Below are positions 19,576 to 30,170 of a stretch of DNA of 64,000 bases, one piece after another. The DNA lies in NCBI GenBank assembly GCA_004519485.1, contig CP038116.1, positions 744,001-808,000 on the forward strand. Reading direction: 5' to 3'. This DNA is from Nannochloropsis oceanica. Its lineage: Eukaryota; Sar; Eustigmatophyceae; Eustigmatales; Monodopsidaceae. A program made the position numbers and the translations under genes. Below the pieces are notes generated by a model. It did no database searches, was not told the DNA's origin, and saw only the letters and a list, made by a program, of their open reading frames with translations. Numbering within the stretch: position 1 is the first letter of the stretch; every line of letters starts with the position of its first letter.

Positions 19576-21579
19576 ATGTACCCGTCATACTGTGCTATAT
19601 CGATTGCCTTGATATTACTGTGCCTTTGGTCCGTTTCTATTTTTCATCTAGACGGAGACCATGGGCCATTGTCCAGTTATGTCCAGCTTACCACCAATAA
19701 CGATGTCAATGACATTCCAGTGTCCGCGGTCACCTCAGCTGATGACACATCCTATGGAACACCAGTGGGCTTGCAGTCTTATAGAATCGAAGAAAACATG
19801 GCCAATGGAAGCGAAGAAACCATGGCAAAACTGCGGCCTGCGTTTCCTCTTCCAAAGGCTGACGGTGATGGTGAGCAGTTTCCACAATGGCTAAAGCATC
19901 TCTGTCCAGGCGTTGTGGATCACTTCCTTCGGTTTCCCTATTTCACCCACCACGTTGACGACCTACCGATAATGACATCCTCGACTGCTGCGCACTCAGT
20001 CTGTAGCATATACTTGGCAAATCAGATTGCGCACTCCGTTGATGCCCCCATCTATCTAAATGCGGGCTCTCACCTGGGTGCGATACTTCATGGGGGCCCG
20101 ATTCCATGGGATGATGACGTCGATATCCTCTTATCCTATGACAAAAAAGACGATTTTCTCGCGCAATGTGGCCGGGTTGCAAAGGAGTTCTCCTTCCCTG
20201 ATATAAGTATAAATTGTACGCAGGGTAACAATGCAATCAAATTCTTCATCAGCACGCCGGACTCCACGAGCACTCCCTTTCCGTGGCAGCATCCATTCGT
20301 AGATATATTCTTATTTGTCGCCAATAACACGCACCTATACGAGGTGACACCTGTCGGAAAAGTCCTTAGCCAGGTTTACCTTTTGACTGACTTTTTCCCT
20401 ACAGAATTGTTCTACTTTGGTGGAATATCTGTCATGGGTCCACGAGAGGTCATTTCTTTGAGACGATACAATCCTGAGACATGTATACTAGCTTCCTACA
20501 ACCATAAACAGGAGCGTTCAATGGAGTATTCGGGATCTACAACTCTTAATTGCGGTGAACTTGCAACGATATTCCCCTTCCGAAATAACCAGAATATTCT
20601 ATACAACGGACACGCTACAATGATACTTGAGAACTATAAGGGAAATGACGATGATTACAATGCTGCAAGCCAAACATGGAACATTTCTGCGACAATGCGC
20701 GACACGTGGCAATCTTTATCAGAAGCAAGCGGCCAACAATTGACCGACTCTATTGCCAACCTTAATGCCGTGCAAATTAACAATAACTTCTCGACATGTA
20801 GTGCTCATGCCAACATGACTGTAGTGGAATTTAATGCGGAACGTGGTCGTCAGTTGATGTCTGCTATCAAAATCATAGAAACATTGAACGCCGACGTTAT
20901 CATTTTAAATGAGATGGACATTGGTATGGCCCGATCAGATCAACAGCATACAGCCAGCCTCTTAGCTAGTTCCTTAGGCATGAACTACGCATGGGGTTTA
21001 GAGTTTATCGAGCTCACAAGAGGTACCAAAAAGGAACAACAAGATACCAACGGCTTGTACAACTTCCTCGGATTGCATGGAAATGCTATTTTATCAAAGT
21101 GTAAAATAGAGGACCCCATCATATTTCGTGAAAATATTGGGGACTATTTTTCAGACCAAAACACGTCAATTAATGCCAATGGCTACGAAAAGCGCTTAGG
21201 AGGAAGAATGGTGATGCTTGCCCGAATCCGAGATCCACGGAACAATACAATCGTTGTTGGTTCTACGCATAAGTGGGGAGGTGATGAAGCGGGCGTCAAG
21301 GCTTACATTGGCGATTCACAAGCTGTCATTGCTGGGGATCAGGACTGGAGCTTCTGTGACAGGGTTGGCCTTGTTCATGTCGACAGTAGAGACCATGCAA
21401 CTTGGCCCGCCTCGTGTGAAACACCCGGTACAGCTAGAGGCGATATAATTTGCAGCAACATGAAAGTAGCCCTGTCCGAAGCGACTAAACTACCCTGTGT
21501 GGTTGAATTCGGTAACAAAATACAACTCTCCGATCATGCGCTTACGACAGTCTCTCTTTATCATTCGGAAAAAGCATAA
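19576..21579 (+). CDS. membrane-anchored LicD-type transferase fused to an EEP-fold domain
   Basis: A single uninterrupted 667-codon frame, in contrast to the intron-rich neighbours and visibly AT-richer. Residues about 4-23 (YCAISIALILLCLWSVSIF) form one membrane span close to the N-terminus, so a type II Golgi/ER topology is likely. Several N-x-S/T sites occur. Residues about 155-330 carry the LicD/fukutin-like nucleotidyltransferase signature: LNAGSHLGAILHGG, IPWDDDVDILL, the downstream VDIFLF pair, and DFFPTELFYFGG. This family transfers phosphocholine or ribitol-phosphate-type groups to glycans. Residues about 415-660 look like an endonuclease/exonuclease/phosphatase fold: EFNAERGRQL, DVIILNEMDIG, GLHGNAILSK, STHKWGGDEAG, IAGDQDW and LSDHALTTVS. 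The usual GDxN is GDQD, while the Glu and the SDH triad partner remain. The two activities could build and trim the same phosphodiester on a glycan or lipid; that is inference. Confidence 0.82.
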   Translation: MYPSYCAISIALILLCLWSVSIFHLDGDHGPLSSYVQLTTNNDVNDIPVSAVTSADDTSYGTPVGLQSYRIEENMANGSEETMAKLRPAFPLPKADGDGEQFPQWLKHLCPGVVDHFLRFPYFTHHVDDLPIMTSSTAAHSVCSIYLANQIAHSVDAPIYLNAGSHLGAILHGGPIPWDDDVDILLSYDKKDDFLAQCGRVAKEFSFPDISINCTQGNNAIKFFISTPDSTSTPFPWQHPFVDIFLFVANNTHLYEVTPVGKVLSQVYLLTDFFPTELFYFGGISVMGPREVISLRRYNPETCILASYNHKQERSMEYSGSTTLNCGELATIFPFRNNQNILYNGHATMILENYKGNDDDYNAASQTWNISATMRDTWQSLSEASGQQLTDSIANLNAVQINNNFSTCSAHANMTVVEFNAERGRQLMSAIKIIETLNADVIILNEMDIGMARSDQQHTASLLASSLGMNYAWGLEFIELTRGTKKEQQDTNGLYNFLGLHGNAILSKCKIEDPIIFRENIGDYFSDQNTSINANGYEKRLGGRMVMLARIRDPRNNTIVVGSTHKWGGDEAGVKAYIGDSQAVIAGDQDWSFCDRVGLVHVDSRDHATWPASCETPGTARGDIICSNMKVALSEATKLPCVVEFGNKIQLSDHALTTVSLYHSEKA

Positions 21580-22431
21580 GGGGAATTCAATTTTTCATTA
21601 CCAGTCCAGGTCGACTCATCTTGGTGTTTGTACAAGGCCGAGGCGAGACGGAGATGACGATACTGGTGGCACTGTCTAGCTCCTGAGGACCCCTCACACA
21701 CAGGAACCCATGTCTTCCCTTCCCCGATCTTTTCCCCCCCACATAAATAAGTGATGAGGCTCACACCAAGCGGATTGTCGACCTAGTCTAGGTCCTAGAT
21801 ACTACTTTACACACTTGGCCCCTTTCGTTCTCTTCAACATGTATATAGATAGAGCTCATGTTTTCCACCGTGTGAAATGGATATAGGGGGACACGAATAA
21901 TAAGTCTAAATGACAGCAAGAGTGTGGCACGAAATAGAATGAAGAGAAGGAGGAGGAGAAATGGATAAAGTAAGAAAGTTAAACATACAGTCCATACAAG
22001 CACAATCGACTTCATCATGCTGTCTGTCAGTGCCGTTGGGGGCTGTCCTTTTCCTCGATCTCGGCTATCAAGCCTTTTTACTCCTCATAGCTATCTACAT
22101 CCCATCCCTCGTCCTAGTTCTTAACCTCGTGCTCGTCTCTCCCACATAGACAAAGCGTAAATGCAGGAAGAGCTGACTGACTACAAGCAGGGGCAGGCAG
22201 ACAGGCAGGCAAAACGACCGGCACTTTATAAGCTACTTACCCAGTTTATGGTCTGATTTCTTACTTGACATTCGGTCGACCCGTGTCGTTCTTTTACTTG
22301 CTTCGATTTCCCCTTTTGTAACTAGATCGACTCCATCACCTTTCTTTGAATCGCTTCTGTTTCCTATCTTCTTCCCCTCCTCCCTCCCTTCTTCTCCTCC
22401 TCCCTCCCTTCGTCTCATCCTCATGCATTGC
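21580..22431. other. convergent intergenic region
   Basis: This is the 3' flank of the LicD/EEP gene and of minus-strand SUV3. It holds copy B of the direct repeat (about 21900-22240) and an AT-rich stretch before it. I see no coding exon. Confidence 0.55.
21900..22240 (+). repeat. diverged direct repeat, copy B
   Basis: Partner of 18200-18510, same orientation, about 3.7 kb downstream. The pair brackets the intronless LicD/EEP gene. No terminal inverted repeats, target-site duplication or transposition gene are visible within or beside either copy. Confidence 0.65.
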
Positions 22432-25400
22432 TTAACTCGCAGACGAAACTCGCTTCGGGCCCCTCCGCTCTCCTCCCCCTTCTCCCCTCCCCCGTGCCTT
22501 CCCAACTCCTGCCGCCTCCCTTCGCCTTACCTCCCCTTCCTCCCCCTTCTCCCCCTTTCCCTCACTCCTCCCCCGCCCCTTCCCTCCCCCCCACACACCG
22601 ATCCTACCTAGCTCACTTCCCCCCCTTACCTCCTTCCCTGCCCCCTTTCCCAGCCGATTCCTCATCTGAACCTCTCTCCGAAATCTCGCCAGCCGAAAAT
22701 CGAAAAGCCCCTTGAGAATATCTTCCTCTTCTGCGCTTAACACACCCTTCTTCCCTCCCTCTTTCAAACTCCCCTCCTTCTCCGCTGCCCTCGGCCGTGG
22801 GTAGATCCAGACAGTCTCCTTTCTCATCTTTTCTTCCTTTTCCCCCTCCTTCTCTCCTTCCGACCCTCCCTCCCCTCGCTCTTGCAAAAGGAGGGTGTGT
22901 TCCGATTCGTCCTCCTCTGTTTCTTCCCGACGTTCCTCTTCCTCTTCCTCGTCGTCATTCTCCACGCCTGTATCCTCCTCGGTGCGAATGGAAACCGGAA
23001 GGGAGGGAGGGGGGGGGGAAGGGAAAGGAGCCACGTAGGGAATGCCGTAGAGTTTTTCCATCTTAAGGCCGAACTGGCGCCGCAAGTAGGCATCGCGCTC
23101 GTCGTGGGAGTGCTCCACCTGCAGCAGGCGGGGAGGGGGGCAAAGAGGGACGGTAAGGGTGTCAGGGGAAGGACAAGGGGCAGGAGGGAGATGAAGGGAA
23201 GATCGGAAGAAAAGGGAGCCAACGAGCGAGGAAGGACGTACCACCATGCCGCTCTTCAGGCCGAGCTCGAGCATGCGCGTGCAGTTGACTCGCATCTGGA
23301 GGGCGGACTCGCGCTGTAGGAGGGAAGGAAAAAAAAGGAGAAGGAAAAAAAGGAGGAAAAGAAAGAGTTTGAAATTAGCGATAGAATGGCCTCGACAACG
23401 ACGACGAGAGCGAGGGAGGAAGGAAACGAGGGACGAAGGGAGGTAGAAACTTCACCTGAACGAAGGTAGAGGGAAATTTGTGCGAGAGCCAGAGGTAGGC
23501 GTCAAGGATAGAGTGCTTCGTGCAGAGCTCATTCATGCCGTAGAGGGTGGAGGGCGGTTTGCCGGGCAGGCGGATGGAAAGGGGCATGGGGCGGCGGGCA
23601 GCGCGGGCGGCGGCAAATTGGTAGAGCATCTAGGAAGACAGACAGTGAATGAAAAAGGGGAGGGGAGGAGGAAGGGAAGGGCGGGAGGGAGGAAAAGGAT
23701 GAGAGCCGGCGAATAAAGGACGAGGGCACGGGAGAAGGGCGGCACGGGCGGCGGCGATCTGGCTCGGTGCCCAGGGAAAAGCTGGTGAGGGGGTTTAGGA
23801 GGAGATGAGGGGAAGGAGAGACAGCTGGCTACCTGCATGGCCAGGCGATCCCGGGTGTTGATGGGCACGGAGCAGAGGGTGTAGCGCTCGGCGATAGTGA
23901 GGGGCTTGACCTGGGCGAGGTAGGAGGCAATGGAGGCCATGGACCGAGATCGGCACATATGGTACGTGTCCGACACCTGGGAGGGAGGGAGGGAGGGAGG
24001 GAGGGAGGGAGGGAGGGAGGGGGGGGGGCGGAGAGACTGTTGAGTGAGGAAGCGATTGATGGAAAGAAAGAGGCAGGGAGGGAAGGAGGGAAGAAAGGAG
24101 GGAGTGTGAGCGCTTAAGTGACTCTCTCGGGACATTCAGTGCGCGACGACGTACCTCGGCCATGTTGAAGAAGGAATCCATCACCTCCATCAGCCCCAAG
24201 CCCTCCTCCTCCTCCTCCTCCTTCCCCTCCTCCGTCCCCTCCTCCTCCCCCTCCGTCTTCCCGCCTTCCATGCCGCCCTCCTTCGAGAACAGCGTGGTGT
24301 CTAAGGCTCCGAGTTGACCTCGGCCTTTTCGTCCTCGGCGTCGGCCCGTCTCATCCTCCAGCATCCCCCCACTGCTCCTGACCCGCTCCACCTGCGAAAA
24401 AAGAGGGAGGAAGAGAGGACGGGATGAAAGGAAGGAGAGAGAAAGATTATGACGAATTGAAAAGAGGGACAGGAGGGGGAAGGGGAAATAGCTGGGAAGT
24501 GCAAGGAGAGAAGGGGGGAGAAGAAAGGCGAGGGAGGGAAAGGCCTACCTGTGTCTGGAGGAGGATCGAGAAGTCTTCGAGCTGCTCGGCCGTGGGGAAG
24601 AGGCCGGCGCGAGCAATTTGCTCTGTGGCCGTGCCAAGGCCTGGGAAGAGGGAGAGGGGGAAGGAGAGAAGGAGGAAGGGTGAGGAGGATGAGGTGGGTG
24701 AGTTGAGTCATACGAAACAAGGGAAGAACGATGCGGTAGATGGAGAAAGAAAGGAAGGGAAGAAGGGAGGGAAGAAGGGAGGGAAGGGGGGAGAGAGGGA
24801 GGATGGTTTGAGCCCTACCTGAGCGTAGAAACTGCATGTCTTCTTTTTTATAGCAGGTAACCTCGCCGTTAGGAAAGCGGGAAGAACGACGACCCGCACG
24901 TCCTGCGATTTGCTTGATCATGCCTAAGAGAGGGGAGGGAAGGAGGGAGGGAAGGAAGGAAGGAGGGAGGGAAGGAAGGAAGGAAGGAGGGAAGGAGGAC
25001 AGGAAAAAGATAATAGGAAAAGAGAAAGGTAAAAAGGGAAATTTAGTTGGAGAGGAGGAGAGGGTGAAGAGGCGAGAGATCAAAAAGAGGGGGCGGAAAG
25101 ATGAGATCGAGGAAGGAAGGGAGGGAGGGAGGAAGGGAGGGCGTACCGGAGTGCAGGACTTCGGCGCCGCCGTCGTCAGAGCCCTTGATGAGGGAGTGAA
25201 AAATGATGCGCCTAGAAGGGAGCAAGGGAGAGAGGGAGGGAAGAAAGCGGGCATGAGGTGCAGTGACTTATTGGCAGAAAGAAGTGGAAAAGGGGAAATG
25301 TAGGGAGGGGGGGAGGGAGGGAAGGAGGAGGGAGAGATGCCAGGGACGCACTTGATGTTAAGGTTAAGGCCCATACCGATGGCATCGCTGGCCACCAGCA

Positions 25401-28400
25401 CGTCGTAGCCCGTCCCTTCTTCGTTAAAGATCCGCGCCTGGGCCGAGCGTGTCTCCGAGGGGAGCGAGCCGTAGACCATGCAGCACTTGTGCCTGGAGGG
25501 AGGGGGGGAGGGAGGGAGGGAGGAAGAGGAGGCGATGATGAGGAATGTCATGTTGCAGCCTTCCCTTCCTTGTCATGTGGGGAGAAAGACTGCTGTAGTA
25601 GCACGCCATGAGGGGGAAAGGGGGGAAAGAGGGAGGGGGGAAGAAGGGAGGGAGGGAGGGAGGGAGAGCACCTACCGCGTCTTGGCCTCGATCTCTTGCT
25701 TGATGGAGCAGATGTCGGACTTGTTGAAGGCCACAATGCAGTCTCCGGCTTGCACCTGAGGGAGACAGGGAGGTCGCGGAATTTGTCAAACAAGAGTGAC
25801 GGCCACAACGAGGGAAGCAGGGAAGGAGGGAGGGAAGGGAGGGGGAGGGAGTACCTGGGAGTAGTCCAACAGCGGGTCCTCAGCGACCTTGAGCTCCGTC
25901 ATGCGCTCGTAATTCCTGAACTGAGAGGGAGGAGGTTTGGGGGATTGGGAGGGGAGAAGGGAGGGAGGGAAATGATGAGGGCTGAAAGAGAAGAGGGAGA
26001 AAGGGAGGGAGGGAAACGACGTACCTCGAGCTCGTCCCCTGTGGCCTGGCAGAGGCGGGTGACGACGTCCCTGGCCTCGGGCCCCCCGCAGAGGTGGATC
26101 TCCTTAGCACGCAGACCCAGAAGGGCGCTGGAGAGGGGCAGCAGGGCGAATCGAAGCACAAGAGACGGTGGGTTGAACGAGGGGGGAGGGGGGGGGGGGG
26201 CAGGAGGGAGGGAAGGAGGAGGGGACGTACCGTGTCCAGGCGTGGCCTCGTTCCGGGTCTCCGATCATCTGAATCTCGTCCACCACAGCCACATCGTAGT
26301 CCTGGTGCAGATTACACATCTCAACCTTGTCACCATCGAGGGAGGGTGGGAGGGAGGGGGGGAGGGAGGGAGGGAGGGGGAGAGATGAGCGGGCGGAAAG
26401 AAGATCCGTGTGTCGGCTGCTCTTACTCTCCCGTCCCTCTGCTATCCCCCTCTCGCGTGTTCCTTCCTCCTCTTTCCTCCCTCGCCCCTGTCCCTCCCTT
26501 ACCGTGGCGCTGGTATGGTCAGAAAAGGGCACGAGTCTCTTCTCCTGGCCTGTGAGGAGGGAGCAGTAGACGCCGTCCTCGTTCAGGGCGTCATACACCT
26601 GGCGGGTGGGGAGAGGGAGAAGGGGAAGGGGGGAGGGGGAAAGGGAGAGAAGGATACGGAGAAGAGGAAGGAAAATCAGAGGGAGGGAGGTGGAAGGAAA
26701 GAAATGGAAAATGGTGTCTTGCTGCGGCAAGCATAGGAGGGAGAGGGAGAGAGGGAGGGAGGGAGGGAGGGGAAGGGCGCACCTCCAGAGCGAGGAGACG
26801 CAGGGGACCCAGATAGAGGCCTCCGCCCTTCGTCGGATCGGCCGCCTTGAGGCGTTGGAGGGCATGGTAGGTCTTACCCGAGTTGGTCGGGCCTGGCTCG
26901 AGGGAGGGAGGGAGGGGAAGGGCAAATCTTGTGAGCATTCATTGTCGTTTTATCTGGCGACCCTACCCCTCCCTGAGCTTTGGAAGAACGTCAGCCGCTC
27001 TTCCCTCGCGGGTGTGTCGTAGCAATGGATATGTGCGATACCTCAAAGGCTCCTCCCTCCCTCCCCCACCTCCGTGGTAGACGATTTTCCTGCGCATCAA
27101 CCTAGCGTATGGGTACCAATCGTGCGGCAGTCTCATGTCGCACACCCGCACCAGCTGCCCCAAGTCCATGGCCTTCTTCTCCTTCCTCTCCTCCTCCTCC
27201 ATCGCCGCCACATGCCGCAACCGTTCCTCCCTCCCGCCCTGCCCGGCTTCCCCCTCGGCGTGGTCGGTCGAGGCCAGGGACGGCGCGGTGGAGGAAGCGA
27301 GGGAGGGAGGGGACGCGGAGGAGGTGCGACGGAGGATGAAGGGGGTCAGCATCTGCTCCACGCGGGCGAACTCGAGGGGGAGGGGAGGGAGGGGTCTGGA
27401 GGAGGAAGGAGGGGAGTTGGAGCATGGGAAGAGAAGGATGAGGGTGCGCGAGTGTACACGCGGTTGGGCCTTCGAGGCAGAGCAGCGGCCCCCCTCGCTC
27501 TCTTGTCCCGACAGGGAGAGAACATATATATACAAATTGATGTTACATGGATGCGTGTGTGTGTACATCAGACAAGGAGTTGATGATGGAATGAGGGAGG
27601 AAATAGGAAATGGAGAAGGGAGGGGGAGGGAAGGAGGGAGGAGGGGGAGATGCGTACGGTTTGTCGCCACTCATAGTGAAGCTGTGGCGCCGGACCTTAG
27701 CATGCCAAGCGTCCATAGCGTTGTGGAAGGCCCCCAGGACTGAGCCAGGAACGTCGTCGAAGGCATGAAGAATGCGCACTGCAGGTGAAAGAAGGGAGGG
27801 AGGGAGGGAGGGGGGGAGGGAGGGAGGGAGGGAGGGGGGGGCGAGTGCATGGATGCGGGTCTTCGGTGGGGTGACGCACAGACAGACACAAGAACATGAG
27901 GACAGCCAGAGGGGAAAGAGGAGTGGAGGGAGGTTAGGAGGGAACCACTCACTGTATTCGTCCCCGAGAGTTTCCTTGGGCCGGAGGAAGACTTCGTTCA
28001 TGAAGTTCACAACCGCCATCTTCCACTGGAATGAGGGCAGGCCAACCCATCGCTGGGGGAGGAGGGGAGCAGGGAAAAAGCAAGGGAAGGAGGATGAGAT
28101 GATTTTGAGACAATAGTGGGATAGCCAACAAGATGGACTGATGAACGGGAGCATCTATCTCCATCCTCCTACACATTGTCCCTCCCTCCCCTGCTACCCA
28201 CCCTCTCTCCCTTCCTTCACACCTCCTCATTCTCCTCCAGCATCGCGGCGGGTGGCCCACCCTCCACCATGTGCTGGACCAAAAGCCGAAATCGCTTCGA
28301 GTAGTAATCACGGCCCATGTGTTTCTCTCCCATATAGGGGACTATCGGCAATCCTCCGCGCCCGTCCTCCCTCCCGTCTTCCGGCCCTCCCTCCAGGGCG

Positions 28401-28916
28401 ATTCGACCCTTAGAAGACGGGGGAGAGGAGAGGCCAGTGGGCTTCTCCTCCCTGGCCGTGGTCGGGAGGCTATTTTCTGGCTGCTGTGTGAGCGGAAAAA
28501 TGAAAGAGGAAAATTGAAGAGTTTAAAAGGTGGGCATTGGGAGACCAGTAAGGAAGCATAAGACTTCCTTTCGAGAGCATCCTCCACGACACGAGACTAC
28601 AACCCGTTTCTCGTCTCTACTTTTTCCTCTTCCATCCACATCGCTATCTTCCATGTACCTCCACGCCCATAGCCGACACTGGTGGTGGTGATGGTAGTTG
28701 TGTCATCGAGGAGGAGCCTGAGGACGAGGACGAGACACAACCCCGCGACAGTGTTCGCCCTCCCCTCCCACCTCTTAAGCTATTCTCCGTAGCCGCTGCC
28801 ATCACACGCGCAACGGGAATTTTGGCGTATTGCCTGGTGAAATCCATCAAGCAGGCCAGGTGGAAATGCTGCTGTTGCTGCTGGGCGCGGCGGACGAGGC
28901 GTAGGGAGGGTAGCAT
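22432..28916 (-). CDS. SUV3: SUV3-type ATP-dependent RNA helicase, mitochondrial
   Basis: Start at 28916 gives [12 protein letters not shown], basic and Arg-rich, a likely mitochondrial presequence; an in-frame ATG also exists at 29015. A pre-helicase region follows ([36 protein letters not shown]). Helicase motifs then come in order: [16 protein letters not shown]; Ia [125 protein letters not shown]. The DEIQ box and GPTNSGKT are diagnostic of SUV3. The SUV3 C-terminal segment follows ([11 protein letters not shown], then [20 protein letters not shown]). With a PNPase or RNase II partner, SUV3 unwinds RNA for mitochondrial decay. Oddities are an acidic insert (24180-24260) and a long basic, Gly/Arg-rich tail ending at 22432. 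This is the last gene before the telomere. Confidence 0.93.
23980..24022. repeat. (GGGA)n tract in a SUV3 intron
   Basis: Tandem GGGA units ending in a G-run. On the sense strand it is a CCCT run in front of the acceptor of the [13 protein letters not shown] exon. Confidence 0.85.
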
Positions 28917-29334
28917 TGCGAGATTGAAGGTGAAGAGCGTGGTGGTTGAGGAGCGCAACCTGGCTTTTCGTGGCACTAGGTGATGCACAGCGAAGGCAAT
29001 AACATGCGTGCCCAAAGTAGATGTTTATTTCTTGCTCGAGCCTGTATGTGCGCGAGTTATGGCGGGCATAAGTGTATATCTCTGAAGGATGTGATGATGA
29101 TTATGATGTAGAACAAACTAAAGTCACGGCCTGCGGCCAAGCCTTGCGCGGTAGGCAATCGAAGCAGGAGCGACATAAATGATCAAAAATGATATACGCA
29201 CACGTGCAGGCGCCGCCCTTTTCCAAGGATCGTATTTCTTACGCAGGATGGACCTGCAATTTTCACGGGTGGCCTGAATCATTTCATATTTTGCGGGTAT
29301 GTATGTTGCTATCGCTAGAACTCGAACAGCTCTG
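28917..29334. promoter_or_regulatory. short subtelomeric region carrying the SUV3 promoter
   Basis: Only about 420 bp separate the SUV3 start codon from the first telomere repeat, so the promoter and 5' UTR lie here. No subtelomeric satellite or gene family is present. Confidence 0.5.
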
Positions 29335-29507
29335 TTAGGGTTAGGGTTAGGGTTAGGGTTAGGGTTAGGGTTAGGGTTAGGGTTAGGGTTAGGGTTAGGG
29401 TTAGGGTTAGGGTTAGGGTTAGGGTTAGGGTTAGGGTTAGGGTTAGGGTTAGGGTTAGGGTTAGGGTTAGGGTTAGGGTTAGGGTTAGGGTTAGGGTTAG
29501 GGTTAGG
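29335..29507 (+). repeat. telomere, (TTAGGG)n, right end of the left sequence
   Basis: Perfect TTAGGG repeats, about 28 units, starting right after unique sequence and running to the N gap. The G-rich strand reads 5' to 3' towards the gap, which is the orientation of a right-hand chromosome end. Confidence 0.97.
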
Positions 29508-29607
29508 NNNNNNNNNNNNNNNNNNNNNNNNNNNNNNNNNNNNNNNNNNNNNNNNNNNNNNNNNNNNNNNNNNNNNNNNNNNNNNNNNNNNNNNNNNNNN
29601 NNNNNNN
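29508..29607. other. assembly gap of exactly 100 Ns
   Basis: One hundred N characters between two inward-facing telomere arrays. One hundred is a common placeholder for a gap of unknown size, so the two flanks are probably not physically adjacent at this distance. Confidence 0.97.
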
Positions 29608-29889
29608 CCTAACCCTAACCCTAACCCTAACCCTAACCCTAACCCTAACCCTAACCCTAACCCTAACCCTAACCCTAACCCTAACCCTAACCCTAACCCT
29701 AACCCTAACCCTAACCCTAACCCTAACCCTAACCCTAACCCTAACCCTAACCCTAACCCTAACCCTAACCCTAACCCTAACCCTAACCCTAACCCTAACC
29801 CTAACCCTAACCCTAACCCTAACCCTAACCCTAACCCTAACCCTAACCCTAACCCTAACCCTAACCCTAACCCTAACCCTAACCCTAAC
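29608..29889 (-). repeat. telomere, (CCCTAA)n, left end of the right sequence
   Basis: Perfect CCCTAA repeats, about 47 units, ending abruptly at unique sequence at 29890. This is the orientation of a left-hand chromosome end. Confidence 0.97.
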
Positions 29890-30170
29890 AGAAGTGTTTT
29901 GGGGAGAGTTGAACACAGCCCCTAGTTATGTACGACGACGAACAGTCGTCGCTCGATGGAAAGCATGCACGACTACGACGACTTCTAGTCGTCCTCGATG
30001 GAAAGCATGCACGACTATGACTAATCACATCACTATCGATTACGACTACTGTGGACTATCGTAATAGTCAGTCATTCAGGCCATTTTTGCAGAATAATCG
30101 TCTAACGTGTGCCTCAAGACCTCCACCGCCTCGACTTCCACACCCCACCCACGCGTAAGTGTCATGCACC
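29890..30170. repeat. subtelomeric region with a 42-bp repeat and small hairpins
   Basis: The unit containing CTCGATGGAAAGCATGCACG occurs at 29952 and again 42 bp later, with only small changes. Between and around the copies are perfect short hairpins: GACGAC/GTCGTC (29934-29950, 5-base loop) and GACGACT/AGTCGTC (29977-29993, 3-base loop). The region must also contain the promoter of the gene at 30171. Confidence 0.7.

Noticed and set aside
18200-22240. Direct repeats flanking the LicD/EEP gene as ends of a transposable element
   Set aside because: No transposition or polymerase gene, no TG..CA-type ends and no target-site duplication were seen; kept only as an unexplained direct repeat.
29299-29925. 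Open frames through the telomere and gap (Gly-Leu and Asn-Pro repeats)
   Set aside because: They are translations of TTAGGG/CCCTAA repeats and Ns, not genes.
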